Of a stretch of DNA of 64,000 bases, positions 27,593 through 36,628 are shown in pieces. Position 1 is the stretch's first letter. The number at the start of each line of letters is the position of its first letter. The stretch is taken from NCBI RefSeq assembly GCF_023091155.1, contig NZ_JAHWXK010000002.1, forward strand, positions 186,001 to 250,000, in the 5' to 3' direction. The stretch is from Microbacterium sufflavum. GTDB taxonomy: Bacteria; Actinomycetota; Actinomycetes; Actinomycetales; Microbacteriaceae. The position numbers and the translations under genes were made by a program. Below the pieces are notes generated by a model. That model was not told where the DNA came from. It did no database searches and saw nothing but the letters and a program-made list of their open reading frames with translations.

Positions 27593-28270
27593 TCACGCGT
27601 CCCGGTCGGCGCGCGCGGCGTCCGCGACGGCGATGCCCCGGCGCATCGCCGCGCGAGACGCCTCGTCCCACGGGCCGGACTCCGCGAGCGGGATCTCGGT
27701 CAGGTAGCGGCGCTCGGACTCCGGCAGGAGCGTCACGAACCGGGTCGGATCGGAGCCGGCCATCGCATACAGAGCCGGACCGTCCGCGTAGTACAGATCG
27801 CACGCGACGAGACGCCCGTCGCTGCCGCGCATGATGTTGGACGGGTTCTGATCGAGGGGGCCGCACCAGGGCAGCGCCCACGCTGCCCTGGCATGGATGC
27901 GGCGCACGACGTCGACGAGCTCGGCGACGTGCGGTGCGCGTTCGGCGATGGCGGTGTGGAAGGCGACCGCGTCCTTCTCGTCGACCGCGTGGAGCCACTC
28001 CATCACCTGCAGATCGCCGCCGCCCGCGAGTCGACGGTGCGCGAACAGTCGCGGTACCTGACCGGTGTGCGCGGCTTCGCGATACAGTGCGGCCGTGTAC
28101 GGTCCGACCGGATCGAACGGGCTGATGCGCACCGCGGCGACGCCGTCGGGTGAGCGCAGGGCGAAGGCCCAGTCGCCCGCGCCGCTCGGCGTCCAGCCCG
28201 CCTCGCGGAAAGCGCGCTCAGCGTCGCGATGAGAGGCCTCCGGGGGCAGGTCGTCGACGATGTCGGTCAC
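27593..28270 (-). CDS. Kinase-like protein (APH-type fold suspected)
   Basis: This 225-residue protein is not clearly assignable. Toward the C-terminus, LDQNPSNIMRGSDGRLVACDLYYADGP resembles the catalytic and metal-binding loops of aminoglycoside-phosphotransferase or fructosamine-kinase-like enzymes (HGDLxxxN...D pattern), but the catalytic Asp context differs. DLQVMEWLHAVDEKDA fits the hinge region. The GTG at 28270 (VTDIVDDL) is preferred; the frame stays open further upstream. It converges on leuS with 25 nt between stops. Confidence 0.55.
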   Translation of the reverse strand: MTDIVDDLPPEASHRDAERAFREAGWTPSGAGDWAFALRSPDGVAAVRISPFDPVGPYTAALYREAAHTGQVPRLFAHRRLAGGGDLQVMEWLHAVDEKDAVAFHTAIAERAPHVAELVDVVRRIHARAAWALPWCGPLDQNPSNIMRGSDGRLVACDLYYADGPALYAMAGSDPTRFVTLLPESERRYLTEIPLAESGPWDEASRAAMRRGIAVADAARADRDA

Positions 28271-28484
28271 CGCTCCAGTCTGCGCCACGCGGCGGGCACG
28301 CATCGGAAGAGAGAGCGGCGCGCCCGGGCGCCGGCTCATGCGTGCTGCCGGCCTGGCGGCGTCGGAGCGAGCCCGGCTCCGATCGCCCCGCCTTCAGCTC
28401 TGCACGGCGGACCGGGCGCCGCTGTTGTCCACGACCGGCGGTTCTCCGTGGTCGCGGGGGTCTGCGGAGACCTACCGTGACGGG

Positions 28485-29084
28485 GTGACTCCTCCCGCAC
28501 CGACACCCGTACCCCGGCAGCGACGACTGCGGCTCGGTGTCGGCGCCGCGGTGGCGCTCGCGCTCGTCGTGCTGTCGGCCGCGGTGGGTCTGGGCATCCT
28601 GCGCGGCCAGGGCGCACCGGCGGAGTCCTACCCGGTGGGCGACCGTGCGACGGCCGCGCCGTCGTCCGACGTGCTGTACGTGCACGTGCTCGGCGCGGTC
28701 GAGCGGCCGGGACTGTACGTCGTCGGCGGTGATGCGCGGCTGGTCGATGCCGTGGCGGCTGCGGGCGGGACGACGGTCGACGCCGACCTCGCCGCGATCA
28801 ACCTCGCCCGCCGGGTCGAGGACGGCGAGCAGATCCTGGTGCCCGTGGTCGGTGGGTCGGGCGCCGGTTCTCCTGCCGCGGCACCCACGGACGCGCGGAT
28901 CGACCTCAACGCGGCCGACCAGGCCGCGCTGGAGACGCTGCCGCGGATCGGTCCCGCCCTGGCCGCCCGCATCATCGCGTGGCGGGAGGAGAACGGACGC
29001 TTCCAGTCGGTGGACGACCTCCTCGGCGTGCCGGGCATCGGGGAGAAGCTGCTCGCGGGATTACGCGACGGGGTACGGGTGTGA
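28485..29084 (+). CDS. comEA: ComEA-type DNA-binding protein
   Basis: The 199-residue protein has one membrane segment (about residues 17-39), an SLBB-like domain (about 60-120: YVHVLGAVERPGLY) and two helix-hairpin-helix motifs at the C-terminus (LETLPRIGPALAARII and LLGVPGIGEKLLAGL). ComEA binds DNA at the cell surface in natural transformation. TACCGT lies 6 nt before the GTG start, so a leaderless mRNA is likely. It overlaps comEC by 4 nt (GTGA). Confidence 0.9.
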   Translation: MTPPAPTPVPRQRRLRLGVGAAVALALVVLSAAVGLGILRGQGAPAESYPVGDRATAAPSSDVLYVHVLGAVERPGLYVVGGDARLVDAVAAAGGTTVDADLAAINLARRVEDGEQILVPVVGGSGAGSPAAAPTDARIDLNAADQAALETLPRIGPALAARIIAWREENGRFQSVDDLLGVPGIGEKLLAGLRDGVRV

Positions 29085-30517
29085 AGTCCCGCGATCTCCG
29101 GCTCGTGCCGGTCGCCCTCGCGGTGTGGGCGGCGGCGCTCGTCTGCGTGTTCCAGCCCGGTCTCGCGGCGGCCTGTGCGCTCGTGTGCGGCGTCGCGGCG
29201 GGCGTCGTCCTGCTGGTGCTGCTCGCACGGGGGAGGCACGGCGCGGGCCTGGTCCTCCTGATGCTCGCGGCGGCCGCGGCCACGGCGCTGTCCGTGGGGT
29301 ACGCCCTTCCGTCGCGCGAAGCCGCCGCGGGACAGGGCGGCCGCGTGGTCGAAGCGGTGGTCGAGGTCACGTCGTCCGCGTCCACCGGTCAGGACGGGCG
29401 GCTCTGGGTCGAGGCGACCACGCAGAGCCTCGGTCCGCCGGGTCGGGCGCGCCCGGTCGCGGTGCCGGTGCGGATCGGGACCGCGACAGCCGACGGCATC
29501 GACCTCGGCGCCCGGCTCCGCGTCGTGGGGGAGACCTCCGCGACGGAGGCGGGGGAGCGCGCGGTGCTGGTGCTCTACGCCACGACCACGGAGGTCGTGC
29601 AGCCTCCGTCCGGGGTGTTCGGCGTGGCCGCCACGGCGCGCCGCGCCTTCGTCGACCGCGCGCTGCGGCTGCCCGAGCCGGGCGGGGCGCTCCTGCCGGG
29701 ACTCGCCGTGGGGGACACCAGGGCGGTGGGCTCCGACCTGGACGAAGACATGCGTTCGAGCGGTCTCAGTCACCTCACGGCCGTGAGCGGGGCGAACTGC
29801 GCGATCGTGGTGGCGGCGGTCTTCGGGCTCACGGCGCTGTGCGGTGGCGGCCGGGCGCTGCGGGTGGTGCTCGCGGCCACGGCGCTCTCCGGCTTCGTGG
29901 TGCTGGTCACGCCGGAGCCGAGCGTGGTGCGCGCCGCGGTGATGGCGGGCGCGGGGATGCTGTCCGTGCTCCTGGGACGACCGAGCGCCGGTGCAGGCGT
30001 GCTCGCCCTGTCGACGATCATGATCCTGGTGTCCGATCCGTGGCTCGCCGCGACGCCCGGCTTCGCGCTGTCGGCCGTCGCGACGGGCGCACTCATCCTG
30101 CTCGCACCGCCGTTGTCACGCGGGTTGCGACGGTGGATGCCGGGCCCGGTCGCGCTGGCGATCGCGGTCCCGCTCTCGGCGCAGCTCGCGTGCGGCCCCA
30201 TCATCGCGCTGTTCGCGGAACAGCAGTCGCTCATCGGCGTGGCGGCGAACCTGATCGCGGAACCCGCGGCACCGGTCGCGACCGTGGTCGGGCTGCTCGC
30301 CTGCCTCGCGGGGCCCGTGCCCGCGGTCGCCGACCTCCTGGCCGCCACCGCGTGGCTGCCCGCGACCTGGATCGCGACGACCGCCCAGGTGACCGCGGAC
30401 CTGCCCGGTGCGACCATCCTGCTGCCCGCAGGGATCGGCAGCGCGGCACTGGTCGCCGGGCTCGGCGCCGCGGTCGTGGTCGTGTGCCTGGAGGGCGGGA
30501 GCCGTGGTCCGCGGTAG
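29081..30517 (+). CDS. comEC: ComEC/Rec2 membrane (competence) domain, first half of a split comEC
   Basis: The 478-residue protein has an N-terminal pair of membrane segments, a soluble OB-like part (about 80-190) and the ComEC competence domain with many membrane segments. HLTAVSGANCAIV (about residue 231) is its hallmark. ComEC is the channel for single-stranded DNA import. The frame ends with TAG at 30515-30517; the next codon but one is the GTG of the metallo-beta-lactamase half, in the same frame. In full-length ComEC these halves are joined by a basic loop exactly here. The gene is thus either split naturally or broken by one nonsense change. Confidence 0.88.
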   Translation: MKSRDLRLVPVALAVWAAALVCVFQPGLAAACALVCGVAAGVVLLVLLARGRHGAGLVLLMLAAAAATALSVGYALPSREAAAGQGGRVVEAVVEVTSSASTGQDGRLWVEATTQSLGPPGRARPVAVPVRIGTATADGIDLGARLRVVGETSATEAGERAVLVLYATTTEVVQPPSGVFGVAATARRAFVDRALRLPEPGGALLPGLAVGDTRAVGSDLDEDMRSSGLSHLTAVSGANCAIVVAAVFGLTALCGGGRALRVVLAATALSGFVVLVTPEPSVVRAAVMAGAGMLSVLLGRPSAGAGVLALSTIMILVSDPWLAATPGFALSAVATGALILLAPPLSRGLRRWMPGPVALAIAVPLSAQLACGPIIALFAEQQSLIGVAANLIAEPAAPVATVVGLLACLAGPVPAVADLLAATAWLPATWIATTAQVTADLPGATILLPAGIGSAALVAGLGAAVVVVCLEGGSRGPR

Positions 30518-30520
30518 CGC

Positions 30521-31480
30521 GTGCGCGGCGGCGCCGTGCTGCGCGGTGGCGCCGTGACGGTGCTCGTGGTCGCGGGCTCCCTCGCCGGGGCGCAGGCCCT
30601 GCTCGGCGGGCCCCTCGCGACGGCCGCGACCCCGGACGGCTGGTCGATCGCCGCGTGCGACGTGGGTCAGGGCGACGCGCTGCTCGTCCGATCCGAGGGC
30701 GCCGTGGCTCTGATCGACACCGGTCCGGCGCCGGAACCTCTTCGCGACTGCCTGCGCTCGCTCGGCATCGACCGACTCGACCTGCTCGTGCTCACCCACT
30801 TCGATCTGGACCATGCGGGCGGCGTCGAGGCCGTGCGGGGCCGGGTGTCCGCGGTGCTGCACGGGCCGACCGCCGACGCGGACGACGAGCGGACCCTCGC
30901 CTCGCTCGCGGCCGGGGGAGCACGGGTCGAGCAGGCGTCCGCGGGGCTCAGGGGAACCCTGGGCGGGGCGACCTGGCGCGTGCGGTGGCCCGTTCGCGAT
31001 ACGGCGGCGTTCCCCGCGGGCAACGACCTCGGCGTCGTGATGGAGTTTAGCGGGGGAGGGGTGCCTCGCTCGCTCTTCCTCGCCGATCTGTCGGCCCCTG
31101 CGCAGCGGCTGCTCCAGCGTTCGGAGCGCCTCGGCCCGTACGCGGTGGTGAAGGTCGCCCACCACGGCAGCGCCGACCAGGACCCCGGGCTCTACCAGGC
31201 GCTGTCACCCGTGGTCGCGCTCATCAGCGTGGGCGCCGACAACGACTACGGGCACCCGCGCCGCGAGACGCTCGACCTGCTGGGCGCGCTGGGGGCCCAG
31301 GTGTATCGGACCGACGAGCGCGGACGCATCCTGCTCGGGCTGCGTCACGGCGCTCTGGCGATGTGGAGCGAGACGACTCCCGAGCGTCGAGGTCGTCGCC
31401 GCGGCAGCGGGTCATCGTGCAGGTCTGCGCCGAACCAGCGGCAGCGCTCGTCCGATCGCGGTGTCGGACGCCGCCGGTAG
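30521..31480 (+). CDS. ComEC metallo-beta-lactamase half (second part of split comEC)
   Basis: The 319-residue product begins with a hydrophobic segment (about residues 12-32), then the ComEC-type MBL domain: ACDVGQGDALLV, THFDLDHAGG (the HxDxDH form of the metal site, about residue 91) and KVAHHGSADQD (about residue 211). In whole ComEC this domain is proposed to be a nuclease that degrades the non-imported strand. The C-terminus is basic and Ser/Arg-rich. It is in the same frame as the preceding ORF with only TAG-CGC between them. No convincing ribosome-binding site is seen before GTG 30521. Confidence 0.85.
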   Translation: MRGGAVLRGGAVTVLVVAGSLAGAQALLGGPLATAATPDGWSIAACDVGQGDALLVRSEGAVALIDTGPAPEPLRDCLRSLGIDRLDLLVLTHFDLDHAGGVEAVRGRVSAVLHGPTADADDERTLASLAAGGARVEQASAGLRGTLGGATWRVRWPVRDTAAFPAGNDLGVVMEFSGGGVPRSLFLADLSAPAQRLLQRSERLGPYAVVKVAHHGSADQDPGLYQALSPVVALISVGADNDYGHPRRETLDLLGALGAQVYRTDERGRILLGLRHGALAMWSETTPERRGRRRGSGSSCRSAPNQRQRSSDRGVGRRR

Positions 31481-31489
31481 GCTGGGGTC

Positions 31490-32527
31490 ATGGCAGCGTC
31501 CCGTCCTCCCGCCCGCGGTGGCGCGAAGCCCGCGAAGATCCCGCAGTTGTCGTGGCGCGAGCCCCGTCCCGCCCCGATCGTGCTCGTCTCCGGTCCGGAA
31601 GAGGTCTGCGCCGAGCGTGCGATCGCCGGTGTCCGCGACTATCTGCGCGCCGAGGATCCGGCCCTCGAGGTCAGCGACGTCCGCGCCGACGACTACGCGC
31701 CGGGCACGCTCCTGGCCCTCACGTCGCCCTCCCTGTTCGGTGAGCCGCGCCTGGTGCGGGTCTCCGGCGTCGAGAAGTGCTCCGACGCGTTCCTGCAGGA
31801 GGCCGTGTCCTATCTCGAGCAACCGCAGGAGGGCGCTACGGTCGTGCTCCGTCACACGGGCGCGAGCGTTCGTGGCAAGAAGCTGCTCGACGCCCTGCGC
31901 GCCGGCACGGGCGGGGGCATCGAGATCCCCTGCCCGGCGATCAAGCGAGACGGCGACAGGGTCGACTTCGCGGCGGGGGAGTTCGCGGCCGCCAAGAAGC
32001 GCATCGCGCCCCCGGCCCTGCGAGCCCTGGTCTCCGCGTTCGCCGATGACCTCACCGAGCTCGCCGCTGCCTGCCAGCAGCTGATCGGCGACGTCGAGGG
32101 CGACGTCACGGAAGAGGTCGTCACCAAGTACTACGGGGGCCGGGTCGAGGTGTCGGCGTTCGTCGTCGCCGACACGGCGATCGCCGGGCGCTACGGCGAG
32201 GCCCTGGTGTCGCTGCGGCACGCCCTGGCCTCCGGAGCGGATCCGGTGCCCATGGTCGCGGCGTTCGCCATGAAGCTGCGCACGATGGCGCGGGTCGCCG
32301 GGAATCGGGAGCCGAGCCGTCAGCTCGCCCAGCGCCTCGGGATGAAGGACTGGCAGGTCGACCGCGCCCGCCGCGACCTCGCGGGCTGGAACGAGCGGTC
32401 GCTCGGGATGGCGATCCAGGCCACCGCCCGCGCCGACGCCGAGGTGAAGGGTGCCGCCCGCGACCCGATCTTCGCGCTCGAGCGCATGGTCACCGTCATC
32501 GCCACGCGGGAGCCCTTCGGCGGCTGA
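31490..32527 (+). CDS. holA: DNA polymerase III subunit delta
   Basis: HolA is the clamp-loader delta subunit that opens the beta sliding clamp. The 345-residue protein fits the family in length and in blocks such as IVLVSGPEEVCAERAI (degenerate nucleotide-binding region, about residue 30), SLFGEPRLVRV and the C-terminal GMKDWQVDRARRDLAGW. TAGGCT lies 6 nt before the ATG, predicting leaderless translation and separate expression from comEC. comEC-holA-rpsT is a conserved order. Confidence 0.93.
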   Translation: MAASRPPARGGAKPAKIPQLSWREPRPAPIVLVSGPEEVCAERAIAGVRDYLRAEDPALEVSDVRADDYAPGTLLALTSPSLFGEPRLVRVSGVEKCSDAFLQEAVSYLEQPQEGATVVLRHTGASVRGKKLLDALRAGTGGGIEIPCPAIKRDGDRVDFAAGEFAAAKKRIAPPALRALVSAFADDLTELAAACQQLIGDVEGDVTEEVVTKYYGGRVEVSAFVVADTAIAGRYGEALVSLRHALASGADPVPMVAAFAMKLRTMARVAGNREPSRQLAQRLGMKDWQVDRARRDLAGWNERSLGMAIQATARADAEVKGAARDPIFALERMVTVIATREPFGG

Positions 32528-32695
32528 GCGTGCGGCGCCCGCAGCCTGGCAGCGGTCCGCCACCCGTGAAGATGCACGTCGCCGGCGCGCAGTCCCGGCG
32601 CGAGCGTGTGCCGCTGCACGCCGCCTCCGCGATGGAGGGCATGTTCCCGGCCCCTCGCTTGTCCCGTGTCGACCCCACGTGTTCCGGGAACGACA

Positions 32696-32726
32696 GAAGG
32701 CCCGCCTCGCGAGGAGACGGGCCTTC
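32696..32726. terminator. Terminator hairpin after rpsT
   Basis: A perfect 9-bp stem (GAAGGCCCG at 32696-32704 with CGGGCCTTC at 32718-32726) has an inner CCTC-GC-GAGG pairing. It lies between the convergent holA and rpsT genes and can stop both. The rest of 32528-32741 shows nothing else convincing. Confidence 0.75.
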
Positions 32727-32741
32727 CGGATGATCAGATGC

Positions 32742-33002
32742 TCAGAGAGCGGCGACCTTCTTGGCGATGGCCGACTTGCGGTTGGCCGCCTGGTTCTTGT
32801 GGAGCACGCCCTTGCTGACGGCCTTGTCGAGCTTGACCGTGGCCTTCTTCAGGACCTTCTCGGCGGCGGCCTTGTCGCCGGCGGCGACGGCCTCGCGGGT
32901 CTGGCGGACGAGAGTCTTCAGCTCGCTCTTCACGGCCTTGTTGCGCTCGTGAGCCTTCTCGTTGGTCTTGTTGCGCTTGATCTGCGACTTGATGTTTGCC
33001 AC
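32742..33002 (-). CDS. rpsT: 30S ribosomal protein S20
   Basis: S20 binds 16S rRNA in the small subunit. The 86-residue, Lys-rich, helical protein starts [20 protein letters not shown] after the GTG and matches the family from end to end. A minus-strand TAGAGT (33106-33111) within the palindrome AGAGTCAACTCT could be its -10, leaving a leader of about 100 nt. Confidence 0.97.
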   Translation of the reverse strand: MANIKSQIKRNKTNEKAHERNKAVKSELKTLVRQTREAVAAGDKAAAEKVLKKATVKLDKAVSKGVLHKNQAANRKSAIAKKVAAL

Positions 33003-33223
33003 GTGTGGACGCTTTCTGTACAGGAGTTGTTCGGAGTGCCGGCAGCAGAAGAGGGCTGCTGCACGACGGTCGTGAGGGAAGAACCCACACGCAAGCCAAG
33101 AGTCAACTCTACCAGTCCCGGATGCATCGCGCGAAACGAGGCCGCGTCCGCGAAACTGCGTCGCGCTCGGAGTGGTACCGGGTGCAGAATCATCCTGACC
33201 CGACAACGACGTCAAGGAGCCCC

Positions 33224-34597
33224 ATGACCCCCGCCTCCGTTCCTTCCCCCGCGCTCGGCCGGCTCCGCTGGTCTGCGGCGACCTCGGCGCTCCAGATCGA
33301 GGGCTCGCGCTCCGCCGACGGGGGAGGGCGCTCGATCTGGGACGACTACCTCGAAGCTCCCGGCGCGATCGTCGACGGCTCCACCGCCGACCCCGCCTGC
33401 GACAGCTACCGCCATCCCGAGCGTGACGCCGACCTCGCCTCCGCCCTCGGCCTCGACCGCTACCGCTTCTCGATCCCGTGGGCGCGGGTGCAGCCCGACG
33501 GACGTGGGCGCGGGAACACCGCAGCCCTCGACCACTACTCCCGGTTCGTCGATCTGCTGCTGGAGCGCGGCGTCACGCCGTTCCCCACGCTGTTCCACTG
33601 GGAGATGCCGAGCACCGTGGAGGAGACGGGCGGGTGGCTCGCGCGCGACACCGCCGAGCGATTCGGCGAGTATGCGGCGATCGTGGCCGACCGCCTGGGC
33701 GACCGCGTCGCGCACTGGTACACCCTCAACGAGCCGGCGATGACGACGCTCCAGGGCTATGCCGTGGGTGCCCTCGCGCCGGGGAAGCAGCTGCTGTTCG
33801 ACGCGCTGCCCACCGCGCACCACCAGCTGCTGGCACACGCGCGGGCCGCGGCGGCGCTGCGCACGCGGGGGGCCACGGCGGTGGGACTGGTCAACAACCA
33901 CACCTGGGTCCTCCCGCTGCAGGATGCGCCAGAGGACCACGAGGCGGCGTTCGTCTACGACCTCCTGCACAACCGGATCTTCAGCACCCCGCTGCTCGAC
34001 GGCGCGTATCCCGACCTGGAGGCGCTCGGGCTGCCGCCGCTGCCCGTCGAGGAGGGCGACCTGGCGGCGATCGGCGGCTCGATCGACTTCTACGGCGTCA
34101 ACTTCTACAACCCCACGACTGTGACCGCCGCTCCCGCCGGTGGCTCCATCCCGTTCGACATCGTGCCGACCCCCGGTGTGCCGGTGACGGGTTTCGGACC
34201 GGAGTGGCCGATCATGCCGTCCGCCCTGCGCGACCTGCTGATCGACCTGCACGCCCGGCACCCGCAGCTGCCGCCCGTGATCATCGGTGAGAACGGTGCC
34301 TCCTTCCCCGAGCCCGACACGGCGGCCCGCGTGGACGACGCCGACCGGATCTCCTACCTGTCGGGGCACATCGCCGCGGTCGCCGAGGCCATCGACGCCG
34401 GAGTGCCGGTCGAGGAGTACACGGTGTGGTCGCTGCTGGACAACTGGGAGTGGGCCGACGGCTACACCCAGCGCTTCGGGCTGGTGCACGTCGATTTCGC
34501 CACGGGGGAGTGCACCCCGAAGGCCTCGTACGACTGGTACCGCGACCTGATCGCCTCCGTCCGCACCGGTGCCACGATGTCGGCGGTCCGGCGATGA
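33224..34597 (+). CDS. Glycoside hydrolase family 1 (beta-glucosidase)
   Basis: The 457-residue protein is a GH1 enzyme with all main blocks: [12 protein letters not shown] near the N-terminus, the acid/base Glu in TLNEP (about residue 168), the nucleophile Glu in IIGENGAS (about residue 353) and [13 protein letters not shown] near the C-terminus. No signal peptide, so it cleaves imported beta-glucosides or similar sugars in the cytoplasm. AAGGAG lies well placed before the ATG. It overlaps the MFS transporter gene by 4 nt, suggesting that the transporter brings in the substrate. Confidence 0.93.
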   Translation: MTPASVPSPALGRLRWSAATSALQIEGSRSADGGGRSIWDDYLEAPGAIVDGSTADPACDSYRHPERDADLASALGLDRYRFSIPWARVQPDGRGRGNTAALDHYSRFVDLLLERGVTPFPTLFHWEMPSTVEETGGWLARDTAERFGEYAAIVADRLGDRVAHWYTLNEPAMTTLQGYAVGALAPGKQLLFDALPTAHHQLLAHARAAAALRTRGATAVGLVNNHTWVLPLQDAPEDHEAAFVYDLLHNRIFSTPLLDGAYPDLEALGLPPLPVEEGDLAAIGGSIDFYGVNFYNPTTVTAAPAGGSIPFDIVPTPGVPVTGFGPEWPIMPSALRDLLIDLHARHPQLPPVIIGENGASFPEPDTAARVDDADRISYLSGHIAAVAEAIDAGVPVEEYTVWSLLDNWEWADGYTQRFGLVHVDFATGECTPKASYDWYRDLIASVRTGATMSAVRR

Positions 34598-35829
34598 CCG
34601 CGGCTCCGGCGACGCACCGCGTCCGGGCCGGCGCGCGGTGGATGTCGCTGTTCACGCTGGCGTGGCTGGCGATCTGGACCGTGCAGCTCACCCCGGTGCA
34701 GCTGCTCCTCCCGCTGCAGCTCGATACCCCGGAGGACGACTGGATCCGCGGGGTCGTGTCCTCCGGCCTCGTGCTCGGGGTGGGCGGGCTCGCGGGCATC
34801 GTCGCCGGTCCGGCCGCCGGTGCCCTGTCGGATCGCGCGCGCGCCGGACGGCACCGCCGACGCCCGTGGGCGCTGGGTGGCGTCTGGCTCACAGCCCTGT
34901 GCCTGGTGCTGACCGGGTTCGCGACCGGACCCTGGGCGGTCGGTGCCGGGTGGGTGGGTGTCTCGATCGGCGTCGCGGTGTCGTCGGCCGCCTTCACCGC
35001 CCTGATCGCGGATCAGCTTCCGACCACGCAGCGGGGGGCCGCCTCGGCCGCCGTCGGTTCTGCTCAGGCGGTCGGGATCGTGCTCGGCGTCGGGCTGGTC
35101 GTGCTGCTCGGACTCGACATCGTGTCGGGCTACCTGCTCCTGGCCGCGGTGATCGCGATCGCGGGGTCGGTGGCCGCGCTCCTGCTGCCCGACCCACCGA
35201 CGACCGAGGCGCTGCGTCCCCGTGACGCCGGACGCCCCCGACTGGCCTCGCTGCGCGACCGCGACTTCGCCTGGATGCTGTCCGGTCGACTGGTGACCAA
35301 CATCGGCAACGCGCTCGGCACCGCCCTGTTCCTGTTCTTCCTGCTGCACGGGCTCGGGCAGGAGAACGCGACCGCCCAGGACAACCTGCTGCTGCTGATC
35401 GTCGTCTACACGGTGTTCGTGGTGCTCGCATCGGTGGTCACAGGCCTCGTGTCCGACCGGACAGGGCGGCGCCGCACGCTCACGGTCGCCGCGACCGTGG
35501 TGCAGGCAGCGTCCGGGGTGGCGATCGTGCTGGTGCCCACGTTCGAGATGACGATGGTCGCCGCGGCGCTCATGGGGCTCGGCTACGGCGCCTTCTCTAC
35601 GGTGGGACTCGCGTTCGCGGCCGACCTGCTGCCGGACGAGCAGGACCACGCGCGCGACCTCGGCATCGTGAACGTCACCGCGGCGCTCGGTCAGCTGATC
35701 GGCCCGGTGCTCGGGGCGGGGCTGGTGGCGCTGGTCGGCGGCTTCTGGCTCGTCTTCCTCGCCGCTGCGGTGCTGTCGCTCGTGGGGGGTCTGCTCACGG
35801 CGTTCGCACGGCAGCCCGCCCGCTCATGA
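34594..35829 (+). CDS. MFS transporter
   Basis: The 411-residue protein has about twelve hydrophobic segments and the MFS loop motif between segments 2 and 3 (GALSDRARAGRHRRRPW). A second similar loop is GLVSDRTGRRRTL in the second half. Coupled by ATGA to the GH1 gene, it is probably a sugar or glycoside importer (inference). Its stop overlaps the convergent hydrolase gene by 6 nt. Confidence 0.9.
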   Translation: MTAAPATHRVRAGARWMSLFTLAWLAIWTVQLTPVQLLLPLQLDTPEDDWIRGVVSSGLVLGVGGLAGIVAGPAAGALSDRARAGRHRRRPWALGGVWLTALCLVLTGFATGPWAVGAGWVGVSIGVAVSSAAFTALIADQLPTTQRGAASAAVGSAQAVGIVLGVGLVVLLGLDIVSGYLLLAAVIAIAGSVAALLLPDPPTTEALRPRDAGRPRLASLRDRDFAWMLSGRLVTNIGNALGTALFLFFLLHGLGQENATAQDNLLLLIVVYTVFVVLASVVTGLVSDRTGRRRTLTVAATVVQAASGVAIVLVPTFEMTMVAAALMGLGYGAFSTVGLAFAADLLPDEQDHARDLGIVNVTAALGQLIGPVLGAGLVALVGGFWLVFLAAAVLSLVGGLLTAFARQPARS

Positions 35830-36555
35830 GTCCTCGGCCTGTGCCTCGACGGTGGCGATCGCGAGGGCCAGCACCGCGTTGAACACCCGCGGTCGCATGG
35901 CCGTGACCAGGTGCGTGGTGCGGGGGACCACGATGAGCTCCGCGTGCGGTGCGAGTCGGCGGAACAGCGGTTCGTTCAGGCGCAGCTGGTCGTACTGCCC
36001 GTTGACGAACCACAGGGGCACGGCGATGCGCGGGACGGCGGCGGCCACGTCCAGGGCGGCCAGGCTGCGCAGCGCCGTGTCCTGCATGTCGAGCGCGTAG
36101 CCACCGGCCTGGAAGTCGGCGCGGTTCTCGGCGGGGATCGTGGCGGCGAGCAGCTGCCGGGTGAGCCACAGGCCGCGGTCGGGGAGGGAGTCGACGGCCC
36201 GTGCGAACAGTCGATACGCGCGGAGCCCTGCGCCCTGGGGGAGCGAGGTGCAGGCGGCCGCGACGAGCCCGGCGACCGGAGGACGCTCGGCGCCGCCGGT
36301 GTAGGCGAGGGAGAGTAGTCCGCCCATCGAGTGGCCGACGAGGAGCACCGGTCCGCGCTCGGCGGCGGCGCGCACGGCGGCGTCGATCGTGTGGAGGGCC
36401 TCGTGCAGCGTGAAGTCCTCCGCCATGCGGGAGCCGTGCCCCGGAAGATCGAGCGCGGTCACGGGATGCCCGTGCTCTTCGAGGTAGGCCACCTGGGAGC
36501 GCCACATGGTCGCCGAGGTGCGGATGCCGTGCACGAGGACGGTCTGGACGCTCAC
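35824..36555 (-). CDS. Alpha/beta hydrolase
   Basis: The 243-residue protein has the alpha/beta-hydrolase pattern: VHGIRTSATMW (oxyanion side), LDLPGHGSRM, the nucleophile Ser in VGHSMGG (about residue 74), a likely Asp in NGQYDQL and the His in TTHLVTAM. Substrate unknown. GTG start at 36555. It lies downstream of the ABC substrate-binding gene on the same strand but beyond a strong terminator. Confidence 0.87.
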   Translation of the reverse strand: MSVQTVLVHGIRTSATMWRSQVAYLEEHGHPVTALDLPGHGSRMAEDFTLHEALHTIDAAVRAAAERGPVLLVGHSMGGLLSLAYTGGAERPPVAGLVAAACTSLPQGAGLRAYRLFARAVDSLPDRGLWLTRQLLAATIPAENRADFQAGGYALDMQDTALRSLAALDVAAAVPRIAVPLWFVNGQYDQLRLNEPLFRRLAPHAELIVVPRTTHLVTAMRPRVFNAVLALAIATVEAQAEDS

Positions 36556-36569
36556 GTCTTCAGCATAAG

Positions 36570-36605
36570 GAAGCGGGGCCGGTGGCGAACCACCGACCCC
36601 GCTTC
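36570..36605. terminator. Terminator after the second ABC binding-protein gene
   Basis: A 9-bp stem GAAGCGGGG/CCCCGCTTC (36570-36578 with 36597-36605) contains a second pairing GGTGG/CCACC. It lies between the stop of the minus-strand binding-protein gene and the start of the next minus-strand gene. Confidence 0.75.
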
Positions 36606-36628
36606 GACACGAGACGTGTCAGAGGGTG

